From: UBA1941 sp046329575
GTDB lineage: Bacteria > Bacteroidota > Bacteroidia > Chitinophagales > LD1
Length of the DNA stretch: 64,000 bases
Reading direction: 5' to 3'
Assembly: GCA_046329575.1 (NCBI GenBank)
Contig: JAXLUJ010000014.1
Location: 1-64,000, forward strand
Position 1 is the stretch's first letter. Each line of letters opens with the position of its first letter. The notes beneath the pieces were generated by a model, which ran no database searches, was not told the origin of the DNA, and saw only the letters and a program-made list of their open reading frames with translations. Of the stretch, positions 32,047 to 40,768 are shown in pieces. The position numbers and the translations under genes were made by a program.

Positions 32047-33285
32047 TTAAAAATTGTATCCCACGCCGATCTGCAGGATGTGATGGGTATTCACATACGG
32101 CAATTGTTGCGGGAAAGGATTGATAACAAGTGCCGGATTAGGATTACCGGTATGGCGATATTGATAGTTTACTTTGATGATTACCGGCCGTATGGGTTGA
32201 TAGGCAATTCCGGTGGTTATGAAAGTTTGTTTGTTCGTACCGGTTTGAATGCCGTTTTCGGGAACGGTTTGGTTTACGTCCAGCATTTCATAGCGGATGT
32301 AGGGCACCAAACTTCTGTCAGAGCGAATTCGTTTTATTGGGGTGAATACATTATATCCGATTTCGGCATAAGTTCCCCAAGCTGACGATGGCGTGTTATT
32401 GGCATAGGCACGATTGATAGCGTAGGCTTGAGAAATAAAGAAGTGCGCGTAAATGGCTTTCGCATAAAAACCATGGCCCGAATAACTAACATCACCGGAA
32501 ACCAAACCAACGGCCGAACCAAACACGCCGGTTTGGAGTTGCAAACTATCAGCCGTTCTTTTGTTTAAACCTACGGCGCCGCCATAATATCCGGCAATTT
32601 GAGCGCGGAATCCCTGGATGTTATAGGCTAATGAAGCAGTTACAGCTAAATTTTTTGAAGGCGCCAAACTACCCAATCCACGACCTTCGCGAATGCCGTT
32701 ACCATTGGCGAAACGAGAAGCATCTAAGCCGTTGATTAATGCTGCAGTGTACTGAAAGCCCGGCAGTTTAGGTGTACTTCCATATAGGCCAATTCCAATT
32801 TCGCGCCAGGTGGTTGGAATGATTACGGTTTCCACCATCGGGCGATCCACGCTCCAGTAATTCGTAGGCAAGTGATTTTCGTTCATAATTCCGATACGGG
32901 GCAAGAATAATCCCCCAACCAGATAAACATCTTTAGAAAGACCAAAGCGAAGAAACGCCTGTTCTACCGAAAACTCACCGGTGAAACGGGAAGATTCGAT
33001 AACGGCATTCTCCAATTCGATTTCTGAAAAGAAAGAAATGCGTTTATTGAAGCGATGGCCTACAAATAGCACCAAACGTTGAAGTGTTGCCAACCCTTCC
33101 CCTTTGCTAAAATTGTATTCATACTTGGCCTCGCCATAGGATCCCAAGTAGGTCCTTTTGCCAACATTTCCCGCTGCGGCCGTTAGCGAGTCTTCGGCCG
33201 TAAGAAACTGATTAATCAATTGCATCTGCGCCTGAGCAGCCATGGCAGCAGTTAAAAACAACAAAGAGAGTAGTGCTTTTTTCAA
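32047..33285 (-). CDS. Outer-membrane beta-barrel channel, first gene of the redox operon; TTG start
   Basis: Start placed at TTG 33285 (read as MKKALLSLLFL), giving a clean signal peptide to AAQAQ and 412 residues. The longer ATG frame at 33348 would begin inside the -33 promoter box and lack a signal peptide. The mature protein alternates aromatic and polar strands in porin fashion (GLSKDVYLVGGLFLPRIG, YNIQGFRAQIAGYYGG, FYAKAIYAHFFI) and ends in a terminal Phe (IGVGYNF), as outer-membrane barrels do. It resembles phosphate-selective porin/OprO-like proteins of Bacteroidota, though the substrate is unknown. In the operon it is probably the outer-membrane gate for the solute handled by the Rieske, imelysin and di-haem proteins. 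Confidence 0.85.
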   Translation of the reverse strand: MKKALLSLLFLTAAMAAQAQMQLINQFLTAEDSLTAAAGNVGKRTYLGSYGEAKYEYNFSKGEGLATLQRLVLFVGHRFNKRISFFSEIELENAVIESSRFTGEFSVEQAFLRFGLSKDVYLVGGLFLPRIGIMNENHLPTNYWSVDRPMVETVIIPTTWREIGIGLYGSTPKLPGFQYTAALINGLDASRFANGNGIREGRGLGSLAPSKNLAVTASLAYNIQGFRAQIAGYYGGAVGLNKRTADSLQLQTGVFGSAVGLVSGDVSYSGHGFYAKAIYAHFFISQAYAINRAYANNTPSSAWGTYAEIGYNVFTPIKRIRSDRSLVPYIRYEMLDVNQTVPENGIQTGTNKQTFITTGIAYQPIRPVIIKVNYQYRHTGNPNPALVINPFPQQLPYVNTHHILQIGVGYNF

Positions 33286-33318
33286 GAGTTTTATTTTTAG
33301 ATTTCGTCTAAACAAGGG

Positions 33319-33349
33319 CAAATGTAACAAGGGAAACTGTATAGACAAG
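33319..33349 (-). promoter_or_regulatory. Promoter of the channel-Rieske-imelysin-di-haem operon
   Basis: On the minus strand CTTG (33349-33346), exactly 19 bases, TACATTTG (33326-33319), a full match to TTG, N19, TAnnTTTG. Transcription should start near 33312-33314, so the ATG at 33346-33348 cannot be translated from it and the TTG at 33285 is the first usable start. Confidence 0.8.
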
Positions 33350-33428
33350 TTCTAAATAAGGAAACTGACCAAATTCAGATTTTTAAGTAACAAGGCCATC
33401 TTGCTTCATAAATTCTACTTTTGTGTTT

Positions 33429-33947
33429 ATGAAGAATTTATTCGCTATCAGTCTGATCTTTTTATGGAGCGCTGCCCCGGCGCAGAAAAAAACGGCCGGA
33501 AGCAACGATGCTTCCCGTTGTGAAGTGATACGCACTCTTATTGTGAAAGCACAGACCAAGGTGATGAAGGATGAGGCCAGAGAAAACATTCCGAATGATG
33601 ATATGGAAACCTGGAAAGCGGCTACTACCCTTCCGGGCGCTACGCGCTGCATCATTCAGGATGCGGTTACCACCAAAGCCTATATAGCGGAATTTGGTTT
33701 TGTGTATTCTAAAAACGAAGATGCTACATTAACACAGCAGTACAACAATTTGGTAAACGAATTCAAAAACTGCTTTAAAAATGAATTCAAAGAGAATGTG
33801 ATTCATCCTGAAGAAGGAATTCTGCACGGGTCGCAATTTGAGGGATTGGGAAAGAATGCTGATGTGAACGTGAATTTCTTTCAACTCTACAATCCTGCAG
33901 AAAAGAAACAATACGTTTCGATTACCATCATGTACGACCCGGAATAA
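33429..33947 (+). CDS. Small exported protein of unknown function
   Basis: 172 residues from ATG 33429 (an in-frame GTG two codons upstream is possible). The signal peptide is MKNLFAISLIFLWSAAPAQ. The mature part has no recognisable domain: Cys at SRCEVIRTLIV and TRCIIQDAV, then ENVIHPEEGILHGSQFEGLG and a final beta pair (VNFFQLYNPAEKKQYVSIT). Alternating strand-helix composition suggests a small alpha-beta domain. A perfect -7 box TACTTTTG (33416-33423) lies only five bases before the ATG, with no good -33 box. It is divergent from the redox operon and convergent with bshC. Confidence 0.7.
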   Translation: MKNLFAISLIFLWSAAPAQKKTAGSNDASRCEVIRTLIVKAQTKVMKDEARENIPNDDMETWKAATTLPGATRCIIQDAVTTKAYIAEFGFVYSKNEDATLTQQYNNLVNEFKNCFKNEFKENVIHPEEGILHGSQFEGLGKNADVNVNFFQLYNPAEKKQYVSITIMYDPE

Positions 33948-33950
33948 GAG

Positions 33951-33985
33951 AAGAGATGAGAATTGAGAGATGAGAGATGAGAGTT
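33951..33985. repeat. Five degenerate heptamers, GAGAGAT type
   Basis: AAGAGAT, GAGAATT, GAGAGAT, GAGAGAT, GAGAGTT in a row, directly after the stop of the plus-strand exported protein and touching the stop codon of bshC on the other strand. GAGAGAT is the complement of the CTCTCAT-type units at 44532-44637 in a shifted phase, so both belong to one family. Confidence 0.8.
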
Positions 33986-35564
33986 AGGCGAGTAGCAGCA
34001 TTGATTTTTCAAAAGGGTTGGCAAGGTTTATAATCTGATCAATGAAATCGGGATGCTGCAATTGAAATCCCACTACATTCTCACTTCGCTCTTGCCAATT
34101 CCCTTCGGGAAATAATTGCTGATGCAAATTCCGAATCTGATTCACGCCTTCCTCCTGTTTCTTTTTTTCGGCCTTCATTAATTTTGCGGCAATAATTTGC
34201 AACGATTGAAGAGCCTTTTGTTTTTCGGCATCTACGGCGCCTTTTAATGTAACATCAATTGCGGCTGCCTTTTCGCTCAATGCGTCGAAAGTGGATTCCA
34301 ATTGTTGCCTTTCTGATTCCAAAGACAGATCGGTGTTACTTTGGCTTTTCACATAATACTTTATCAAATCTTCTACATCGCCAAACCAAAATGGCAACGG
34401 GATTTGCAACTTCTGCCATTTTTTGAATTGCGAAGCATTCAAGATGGTGAATGCAGGCCGCATCGCTAACATGGGAAAATTAACGCTGAACTGCTCAAAA
34501 AGCGGTTTCAATTCCAGCCAATAACTGAGTTCGCCGGCACCGCCCACAAATGCGAGATTGGGCAGCACAATTTCCTGATACAACGGACGCATCACCACGT
34601 TAGGACTGAAGCGCCCGGGATGTGCGTTGATCTCTTCCACCAATTGTTCCTTCGAAAATGTAACCGAAGTGTCTAATACTTTAAAATGACTAGATTCTTT
34701 TACAATGCGCTTTCTCGAATTTTTCTGTAGATAGAAAAAATTGATCTCGCGGGGAACCACCTGAAGTTTGTAGTTGACGCTTAACTGAGCCAAATTTTCT
34801 TTTAAAACCGCATTGGCCGTTTGATCAACGATCTCACTTTTCATTACCGGAATAAACAATCGCTTCAAATCGGCATCATCCTGATTTATCACTACCAGTC
34901 CATACTTCCCGAAAAGGTCGTGAATGTATTGCTGCGTCATGGTTCCAAATGCGGTGTGTTTTTGGCTTACTTCACTCCAGTACCGAACAATTTCGGTACC
35001 CGGTTCCCCTAAAATAGTTTGCAACGAGGCGATGGCCGTAGCAAAATTCCCGGTAGGAATGCGACCTACAGCACCATGGGTATCATCGGCCATCCAATTA
35101 ATGGTTTTGCCGTACACATTGGTGTGGCCCAGTTCTTCCCAGTCGTGATCTTCACTTCCCATCCAAAACACCGGAACAAAATGCTTTTGAGGGAAAGCAC
35201 TTTTTAATTGACGCGTCAAATTAATTGTAGCGGCAATTTTGTACACATTAAAAACCGGCCCCAAAAACAAACACGGTTGATGAGCCGCAGTAACTGTAAA
35301 AGTTTCTGCGCTTAAAAAACTATCTATTTGCGGCTGTATGAATTCCGAATTTTGTAATTTGCTGTATTGCTTTATCAGGGCGCTATGCAAGGCGTTACGG
35401 TCAAGATTTTGCGTGCGTTTTTCGTCCATTACCTTCCCGAATTCTTCCAATGAAAATTCGTAGTTGTAAAAAGAGTGCAGCTCTTTTTTCCGGTTCAGAT
35501 AATCTTTTACTAACTCCGGAAACGAAGCGATACTTGTGAAAGGAAGAGAAGCAATTTTTTGCAT
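33984..35564 (-). CDS. bshC: Bacillithiol biosynthesis cysteine-adding enzyme BshC
   Basis: 526 residues. It catalyses the last step of bacillithiol synthesis, joining cysteine to glucosaminyl-malate. The N-terminal domain carries TAAHQPCLFLGPVFNVYKIA and the Rossmann-like PVFWMGSEDHDWEELGH, both strongly conserved in BshC, and VGGAGELSYWLELKPLFEQF follows; the C-terminal part (about 380-500) is the long coiled coil through which BshC dimerises. BshA and BshB are not in the window, which is usual in Bacteroidota where the genes are scattered. It is two bases downstream of rimO on the same strand and probably cotranscribed with it. Confidence 0.95.
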   Translation of the reverse strand: MQKIASLPFTSIASFPELVKDYLNRKKELHSFYNYEFSLEEFGKVMDEKRTQNLDRNALHSALIKQYSKLQNSEFIQPQIDSFLSAETFTVTAAHQPCLFLGPVFNVYKIAATINLTRQLKSAFPQKHFVPVFWMGSEDHDWEELGHTNVYGKTINWMADDTHGAVGRIPTGNFATAIASLQTILGEPGTEIVRYWSEVSQKHTAFGTMTQQYIHDLFGKYGLVVINQDDADLKRLFIPVMKSEIVDQTANAVLKENLAQLSVNYKLQVVPREINFFYLQKNSRKRIVKESSHFKVLDTSVTFSKEQLVEEINAHPGRFSPNVVMRPLYQEIVLPNLAFVGGAGELSYWLELKPLFEQFSVNFPMLAMRPAFTILNASQFKKWQKLQIPLPFWFGDVEDLIKYYVKSQSNTDLSLESERQQLESTFDALSEKAAAIDVTLKGAVDAEKQKALQSLQIIAAKLMKAEKKKQEEGVNQIRNLHQQLFPEGNWQERSENVVGFQLQHPDFIDQIINLANPFEKSMLLLA

Positions 35565-35566
35565 GC

Positions 35567-36907
35567 TTAGGAGTTGATCACTTCACCGAATAAATCGAAT
35601 TCTTCGGCGCGTACAATTTTAACATTGGCGAAATCACCTACGCGTACATAGCTGTTGGTGGCATCTACCAGCACTTCATTATCCACTTCCGGTGAATCAT
35701 ATTGGGTGCGGCCAATGAAATAACCGCCTTCTTTTCTGTCAAAAAGAACCTTCATTTCTTTTCCAACGCGTTGCTGGTTCAGTTCCAGTGAAATTTCTTC
35801 CTGAATGGCCATAAGCGTTGCGGCGCGTTCCTGTTTTTCTTCCTCCGAAATGGCGTCTTCCATTTTGTAGGCTCTGGTACCTTCTTCATGCGAATAGGTA
35901 AAAACTCCCAAACGATCGAAACGCATTCTTCTTACAAAATCTTTCAATTCCTCAAACTGCTGCGGCGTTTCGCCGGGATGGCCCACCAAAATAGTAGTGC
36001 GGATAGCAATATCCGGAATTTTTGATCGAATAGCGCTAATCAATGCTTCCGTTTCTTCGCGGCTGATGTTGCGCCGCATCGTCTTCAGCACATCGTTGGC
36101 GGCATGTTGCAATGGTATATCGAGATAATGGCAAACTTTTGGATTCACGGCCATTTCATCAATAATTTCCAATGGAAATTGTGCAGGATACGCATAATGA
36201 AGGCGAATCCATTCAATGCCTTCCACAGCCGAAAGACGCTTCAACAATTCGGGAAGTTGGCGCGTTTTGTAAATATCAATTCCGTAAAACGTCAATTCCT
36301 GAGCAATCAGCATGATTTCTTTTACGCCTTGCCTGGCCAAATTCCTCGCTTCATTTTCCAGCTCTTCCATTGGCCGCGACACATGTTTACCGCGCATCAG
36401 CGGAATGGCACAAAAAGAACACGTTCGGTTACAGCCTTCAGAAATTTTAAGGTAAGCATAATGCGATGGCGTGGACAACATTCTTTCGCCCACTAATTCA
36501 TGCTTATAATCAATTTTGAAACGCTTGAGTAGTTTTGGCAATTCTGCGGTTCCAAAAAAAGCATCTACCTCACTAATCTCTTCCTCAAGATTGTCCTTAT
36601 AGCGTTGAGAAAGACAACCGGTCACATACAGTTTTTCAATTTTCCCCTGATTCTTGGCCTCAGCGTATTCCAGAATAGTGTTCACACTTTCTTCTTTGGC
36701 GCGGTCAATAAAGCCACAGGTATTCACAATTACGATGTTGCGACCTTTACGCCATTTGTCGTGCTGTACATCATAGCCGCCATCGCGCAAATGCGCCATC
36801 ATCACTTCGCTATCAACCAAATTTTTGGAACAACCCAGCGTAATTACACTCACCTTGTCTTTTTGGAACGATTTCGTTTTCACGGCGCGAAAGTAGCGAA
36901 ACGGCAC
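35567..36907 (-). CDS. rimO: Ribosomal protein S12 methylthiotransferase RimO
   Basis: A radical SAM enzyme that methylthiolates Asp89 of ribosomal protein S12. The N-terminal UPF0004 domain has its three cluster cysteines in LGCSKN (26), NTCGFI (64) and TGCLSQ (98); the radical SAM triad is GCNRTCSFC (Cys159, 163, 166), with a TRAM domain at the C-terminus. Numbering counts from ATG 36907. A GTG at 36883, eight codons downstream, is a plausible true start because a TACTTTCG promoter-like box overlaps the first codons. The product is about 438-446 residues, normal for the family. It is followed by bshC. Confidence 0.96.
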   Translation of the reverse strand: MPFRYFRAVKTKSFQKDKVSVITLGCSKNLVDSEVMMAHLRDGGYDVQHDKWRKGRNIVIVNTCGFIDRAKEESVNTILEYAEAKNQGKIEKLYVTGCLSQRYKDNLEEEISEVDAFFGTAELPKLLKRFKIDYKHELVGERMLSTPSHYAYLKISEGCNRTCSFCAIPLMRGKHVSRPMEELENEARNLARQGVKEIMLIAQELTFYGIDIYKTRQLPELLKRLSAVEGIEWIRLHYAYPAQFPLEIIDEMAVNPKVCHYLDIPLQHAANDVLKTMRRNISREETEALISAIRSKIPDIAIRTTILVGHPGETPQQFEELKDFVRRMRFDRLGVFTYSHEEGTRAYKMEDAISEEEKQERAATLMAIQEEISLELNQQRVGKEMKVLFDRKEGGYFIGRTQYDSPEVDNEVLVDATNSYVRVGDFANVKIVRAEEFDLFGEVINS

Positions 36908-36973
36908 TGATTTTCCGTTTCACCATCCACGCCCGGCCTTTTGCTGCCGGGCAAAAACGGTTAATTCAAAACT

Positions 36974-37004
36974 TCTGCCTCCTGCTTTACGTTTAATATA
37001 TTTG
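36974..37004 (+). promoter_or_regulatory. Promoter of the conserved gene at 37014
   Basis: TCTG (36974-36977), 19 bases, TATATTTG (36997-37004). The -7 box and spacing are perfect and the upstream box has one mismatch. Transcription would start about five bases before the ATG, a very short leader. Confidence 0.6.
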
Positions 37005-37013
37005 TAACACCAT

Positions 37014-38444
37014 ATGGAACGGGAAGTCTTATCAATCAAGCGTAAAGCCTTACGCATCAATCTGGAATCATCCATTTACGGAACCTTTGCGGAAATCGGA
37101 GCGGGTCAGGAAGTAGCGCGAACGTTCTTTCAGGTAGGCGGCGCTTCAGGAACGGTGGCCAAAACGATGTCGGCCTACGATATGTCGTTCAGCGACGCCA
37201 TTTATGGAGAAGAAGAATCGGGCCGATATGTGAGTGATTCCCGCCTGAAAAGCATGCTGCACCATGAATATGCGCTGCTAACTGAACGTTTGGTTGGCGA
37301 AAAATATACGCATCGCCGCTTTTTTGCTTTTGCCGATAGTTGCACCACTATCAATTTCATGAAGAATAATGATCCGCACTGTTGGATGGGGTTGCGCTTT
37401 CAACTGATACCCGAAGGTCCGGTTAACGAAGTGGTGATGCACCTTCGTTTGAAAGAAAAGGATGCTTTGCTGCAACAGCGCACTATCGGCGGCATGGGCG
37501 TTAACCTGATTTTTTCCTGCTTTTGGTTCTCCAGCAACATGGACTCGTTTGTTGATTCGTTGATGGACAATTTGAGTACCGATCAAGTAGAAATTGATAT
37601 GCTGAGCGTGAAAGGTGAAAACTTTTCTCAGGTTGATAATCGCTTGCTGGCATTAATGCTGGTAAAGAAAGGATTTACCAGTGGCACCATATTCGGGCCC
37701 GACAAAGAAGTTTACCATCCAAAAGATATTCTTTACAAAAAGGACATTGTTTGTTTGCGCGGGCGTTTTCGTCCGGTAACAAAAGTGAGCGAAGATATGT
37801 GCTACTGCGGCGTAGAAACGTTTAAAAAAGTGTTTCACGCCACTAAAGAAGATGTGATTGCTTTGTCGGAACTCACCATCAATAATCTGGAAGCCGATGC
37901 CGGTCTTTCCGACAAGGATTTTTTGGACCGCACCGAAATACTTTGCAATCTTGGCCATACCGTGATGGTTTCCAACTGCCAGAAGCATGATACGTTAATG
38001 GAATATCTGCGCCGTTGCCGGCCCAAACACATCGGCATTGTGGTAGGCATTATGAACCTTCAGGAATTGTTCAATCCTTCGCATTATGAGTTCGCACAAG
38101 GAGAGATTCTGCGCTACTTTGGTCAAATATTTCAAAGCAACACCCGAATGCTGGTTTACCCATTCCAACCAAAGGCCGAGGGACCAGTAATCACACTGAA
38201 TGAATTTGAGGTAAATGAAGAATATCGTCCGTTACTGAAATATTTGCGCGACAATAATTTTTTAGTTGATGTGGAAGGTTATGACACTTCTTTGTTGCAA
38301 ATATTTTCAAATGATGTAATTAAAAAGATCAAAACCGGAGAGTATGGCTGGGAAGAGGATGTGCCCGAAAGTGTTGCTGAATTCATTAAGCAGAATTGCC
38401 TGTTCGATTACCCGTGTGAAGTGAAATACGAACAACCGCAATAA
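37014..38444 (+). CDS. Conserved large cytosolic protein, function unknown
   Basis: 476 residues, no signal or membrane segments. Strongly conserved-looking blocks include SIYGTFAEIGAGQEVARTFF, GGASGTVAKTMSAYDMSFSDA, YGEEESGRYV and FFAFADSCTTINF in the N-terminal half, then DMLSVKGENFSQVDNRLLAL and KDILYKKDIVCLRGRFRPVT. Members of this family are widespread and some databases label them nicotinate-nucleotide adenylyltransferases, but none of the NMNAT motifs (GxFxPxHxGH, ISSTxxR) can be seen, so that label is not supported here. Divergent from rimO. The role is unknown; strong conservation and a near-consensus promoter suggest a housekeeping function. Confidence 0.9.
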   Translation: MEREVLSIKRKALRINLESSIYGTFAEIGAGQEVARTFFQVGGASGTVAKTMSAYDMSFSDAIYGEEESGRYVSDSRLKSMLHHEYALLTERLVGEKYTHRRFFAFADSCTTINFMKNNDPHCWMGLRFQLIPEGPVNEVVMHLRLKEKDALLQQRTIGGMGVNLIFSCFWFSSNMDSFVDSLMDNLSTDQVEIDMLSVKGENFSQVDNRLLALMLVKKGFTSGTIFGPDKEVYHPKDILYKKDIVCLRGRFRPVTKVSEDMCYCGVETFKKVFHATKEDVIALSELTINNLEADAGLSDKDFLDRTEILCNLGHTVMVSNCQKHDTLMEYLRRCRPKHIGIVVGIMNLQELFNPSHYEFAQGEILRYFGQIFQSNTRMLVYPFQPKAEGPVITLNEFEVNEEYRPLLKYLRDNNFLVDVEGYDTSLLQIFSNDVIKKIKTGEYGWEEDVPESVAEFIKQNCLFDYPCEVKYEQPQ

Positions 38445-38626
38445 TGCGCCGGTTGCTTTGGTTGGGGGGCGGTTTTGAATACACGGTTTTACCACTGCGG
38501 CCCTCACTTCCCAACAGCCGTGTGCACGGGATGTTCAACAATGTGATTAATTTGCGTTTTACCTACCTTTTAACGGCTCGTGCAAAAAGCGAAAAATTTT
38601 GAGGTATGGTTGTTTAACAGCAAGGT

Positions 38627-39229
38627 ATGATGAACGAAGAAGAAAAACCGATTTGGAGTTACAACATGGAGCGCCACAAACCACTGAAGGCCGGGCAGTT
38701 GCTGCTTTCAGAGCCGTTTATGTGGGATGAAAATTTTAAAAGAACTGTAGTTTTGGTATGCAGTCATACTACCGACGGCACCAGCGGTTTGTTGCTCAAC
38801 AAACCGGTTCAACTGAAACTTCAGGATTTGATCAGCGATTTCCCCGAGGCTTTTGATGCCGCATTATATTTTGGCGGACCGGTAGGAACCGATCTCGTAC
38901 AAATACTGCATACCGTTGGAAACGAGCTGGAAGGTAGCCGCAAAATTTGCGATGGGGTGTGGTGGGGTGGCGATTTCAAACAATTGAAAGACCGAATTCG
39001 TCAAGGAAAAATTTCGCCCGATCAAGTGCGGTTTTATCTGGGTTATTCGGGTTGGGAAGGCGGACAACTCGATCAGGAAATGCACGACAATTCCTGGATC
39101 ATCTCTCCTGCCACAAAAAGATATGTTTTCTATCCCTCACACGATCAGCTTTGGAAAAATGTGATGGAAGAAATGGGCGGCTTGTACCGCACTATGGCGC
39201 AATATCCTGAAAATCCGATATTGAACTAA
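38627..39229 (+). CDS. YqgE/AlgH family protein (UPF0301)
   Basis: 200 residues. Conserved family blocks are LKAGQLLLSEPFMWDENFKRTVVLV, cited in part as GQLLLSEPFM, then SGLLLNKPVQ, YFGGPVGTD and FYLGYSGWEGGQLDQEM, followed by NSWIISPA. The crystal fold of the family is known but its biochemical role is not; AlgH affects alginate regulation in Pseudomonas. No signal peptide. The stop codon overlaps the start of the following ligase gene by one base (TAATG), so the two are probably one unit. Confidence 0.93.
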   Translation: MMNEEEKPIWSYNMERHKPLKAGQLLLSEPFMWDENFKRTVVLVCSHTTDGTSGLLLNKPVQLKLQDLISDFPEAFDAALYFGGPVGTDLVQILHTVGNELEGSRKICDGVWWGGDFKQLKDRIRQGKISPDQVRFYLGYSGWEGGQLDQEMHDNSWIISPATKRYVFYPSHDQLWKNVMEEMGGLYRTMAQYPENPILN

Positions 39230-40503
39230 TGTCTTCCACTTTGTCATTTTCCGGCGCTGAACACATAGCCTCGCAGCAATTGTTATTGCTGCAAAAACAG
39301 TTACAGTTTATAAAAGAGTGTTCGCCCTTTTATAAAGAACGATTAGCTGCTGTAAATCCTCAAAACCTTCGCCATATCAGCGATCTGGCCACTTTGCCTT
39401 TTACCACCAAAGATGATTTCCATACACATAGCGAAGCGTTTTTGTGTGTGCAAAAAAATCAGATTATTGATTATTCAACCACCAGCGGCACCACAGGCAA
39501 GCCGGTAGTGGTGGCGCTTACCGAAAGTGATTTGCTGCGTTTGGCCGAAAATGAAGCGCAGTCGTTTGCGTGCGCGGGTGCGGTGGCTGATGATGTATTT
39601 CAATTAATGCTCACCCTGGACCGGCAGTTTATGGCCGGAATGGCCTATGCCATGGGACTTCGAAAAATTGGAGCAGGAATGGTGCGCCTTGGACCCGGGC
39701 CACCGGCTCAACAATGGGAAAGCATCCTTCGCTTTCAACCAACAGGATTAGTTGCCGTGCCATCGTTTTTGATAAGGTTATTAGACTATGCCAAAGCTAA
39801 TGGCATTAATCCCAACCAAACATCAGTAAAGAAAATAGTGTGTATCGGGGAACCGCTGCGGCATTTCGATTTTTCACCAAACCCTTTAGCAACGCGTATT
39901 TCAGCACAATGGCAAGTGCCGTTGTACAGCACCTATGCTTCCACCGAAATGCAAACTGCTTTTACCGAATGCGAATGCGGCTGCGGCGGTCATTTGATTC
40001 CCGAGCTGCTGATTGCTGAAGTAATAGGCGAAAAGGATGAAGTTCTTGGTGAAGGCGAAATTGGCGAGTTAGTGATTACACATTTAGGCGTGGAAGGGAT
40101 GCCATTACTGCGCTACCGTACCGGCGATATGGTGGCGCGTTTTGATACGCCCTGCGCCTGTGGCCGCAACAGCATGCGCCTCTCGCCGGTAATGGGTCGC
40201 AAAAACCAACTGATAAAATTCAAGGGTACTACACTCTATCCGCCCGCAATTATTGAAGCAATCAACAGCATAGCTGCGGTTTCCGATTTTTTAATTCGCG
40301 TAACGAAGAACGAATTGGAGGTAGATATTTTAGAAGTGTTTATTAGTCAGCGCGGCAATATGGATGAAACCGATTTGCAATTGCGCGAAGTGTTGCAGCG
40401 CAAACTCCGGGTATTACCCGAAATTCATTTTGTATCGAATCACCAACTACAAGAGATGCGCCCTGCCGACAGCCGCAAGCCGGTTACGGTGATGTTTGCA
40501 TAA
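39229..40503 (+). CDS. PaaK-like AMP-forming acyl-CoA ligase
   Basis: 424 residues. The ATP-binding loop STTSGTTGK (83-91) and the adenylate motifs YSTYASTEMQTAF and YRTGDMV are those of the phenylacetate-CoA ligase branch of the ANL superfamily. The C-terminal domain has GRKNQLIKFKGTTLYPPAIIEAI, with the conserved Lys of the lid. The Cys-rich CECGCGGH and PCACGRNS segments match the zinc site found in many PaaK relatives. No phenylacetate degradation genes are nearby; in Bacteroidota such ligases may instead activate aryl or fatty acids for lipids or pigments. Coupled to the YqgE gene by a one-base overlap. Confidence 0.9.
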   Translation: MSSTLSFSGAEHIASQQLLLLQKQLQFIKECSPFYKERLAAVNPQNLRHISDLATLPFTTKDDFHTHSEAFLCVQKNQIIDYSTTSGTTGKPVVVALTESDLLRLAENEAQSFACAGAVADDVFQLMLTLDRQFMAGMAYAMGLRKIGAGMVRLGPGPPAQQWESILRFQPTGLVAVPSFLIRLLDYAKANGINPNQTSVKKIVCIGEPLRHFDFSPNPLATRISAQWQVPLYSTYASTEMQTAFTECECGCGGHLIPELLIAEVIGEKDEVLGEGEIGELVITHLGVEGMPLLRYRTGDMVARFDTPCACGRNSMRLSPVMGRKNQLIKFKGTTLYPPAIIEAINSIAAVSDFLIRVTKNELEVDILEVFISQRGNMDETDLQLREVLQRKLRVLPEIHFVSNHQLQEMRPADSRKPVTVMFA

Positions 40504-40510
40504 CGTTACG

Positions 40511-40674
40511 CCATATTTAGAATAATATGGGCGGCAACCGCGCTGTTCGCTGCAATCTTTGCCCGCCAAAAAAGGCAAAGCAATATAATGGCTGAAACAG
40601 AGGCGGGCAAAGGATTTCCGCTGCCATCGCTGCCGCGGGGCAACACACTGGCCCGGCATTCGTATTCGCGCGAA
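40511..40674. other. Structured, GC-rich intergenic region upstream of lgt (element B)
   Basis: Between the ligase stop and lgt there is no credible gene but three inverted repeats. CCATATT/AATATGG is at 40511-40517 with 40524-40530. CTTTGCCCGCC/GGCGGGCAAAG is a perfect 11-bp pair (40557-40567 with 40602-40612) with a 34-base loop. TTCGCGCGAA is a palindrome at 40665-40674. No T-run follows the long stem, so it is not a standard terminator. It could be a dispersed intergenic element or a structured RNA. Confidence 0.6.
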
Positions 40675-40768
40675 GGGAAATACCAATTTTTAATGGTTTA
40701 TCGGTATTGCTGCTCAATTGAAATCGCTTTCGTTTCACTTACTCACACTTAGTTCCTATCATTGCTTT

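Noticed and set aside
38445..38626. Search for an RNA gene or riboswitch in the gap before the YqgE gene
   Set aside because: Only weak CACGG/CCGTG pairings are seen; nothing fits a known RNA or a terminator.
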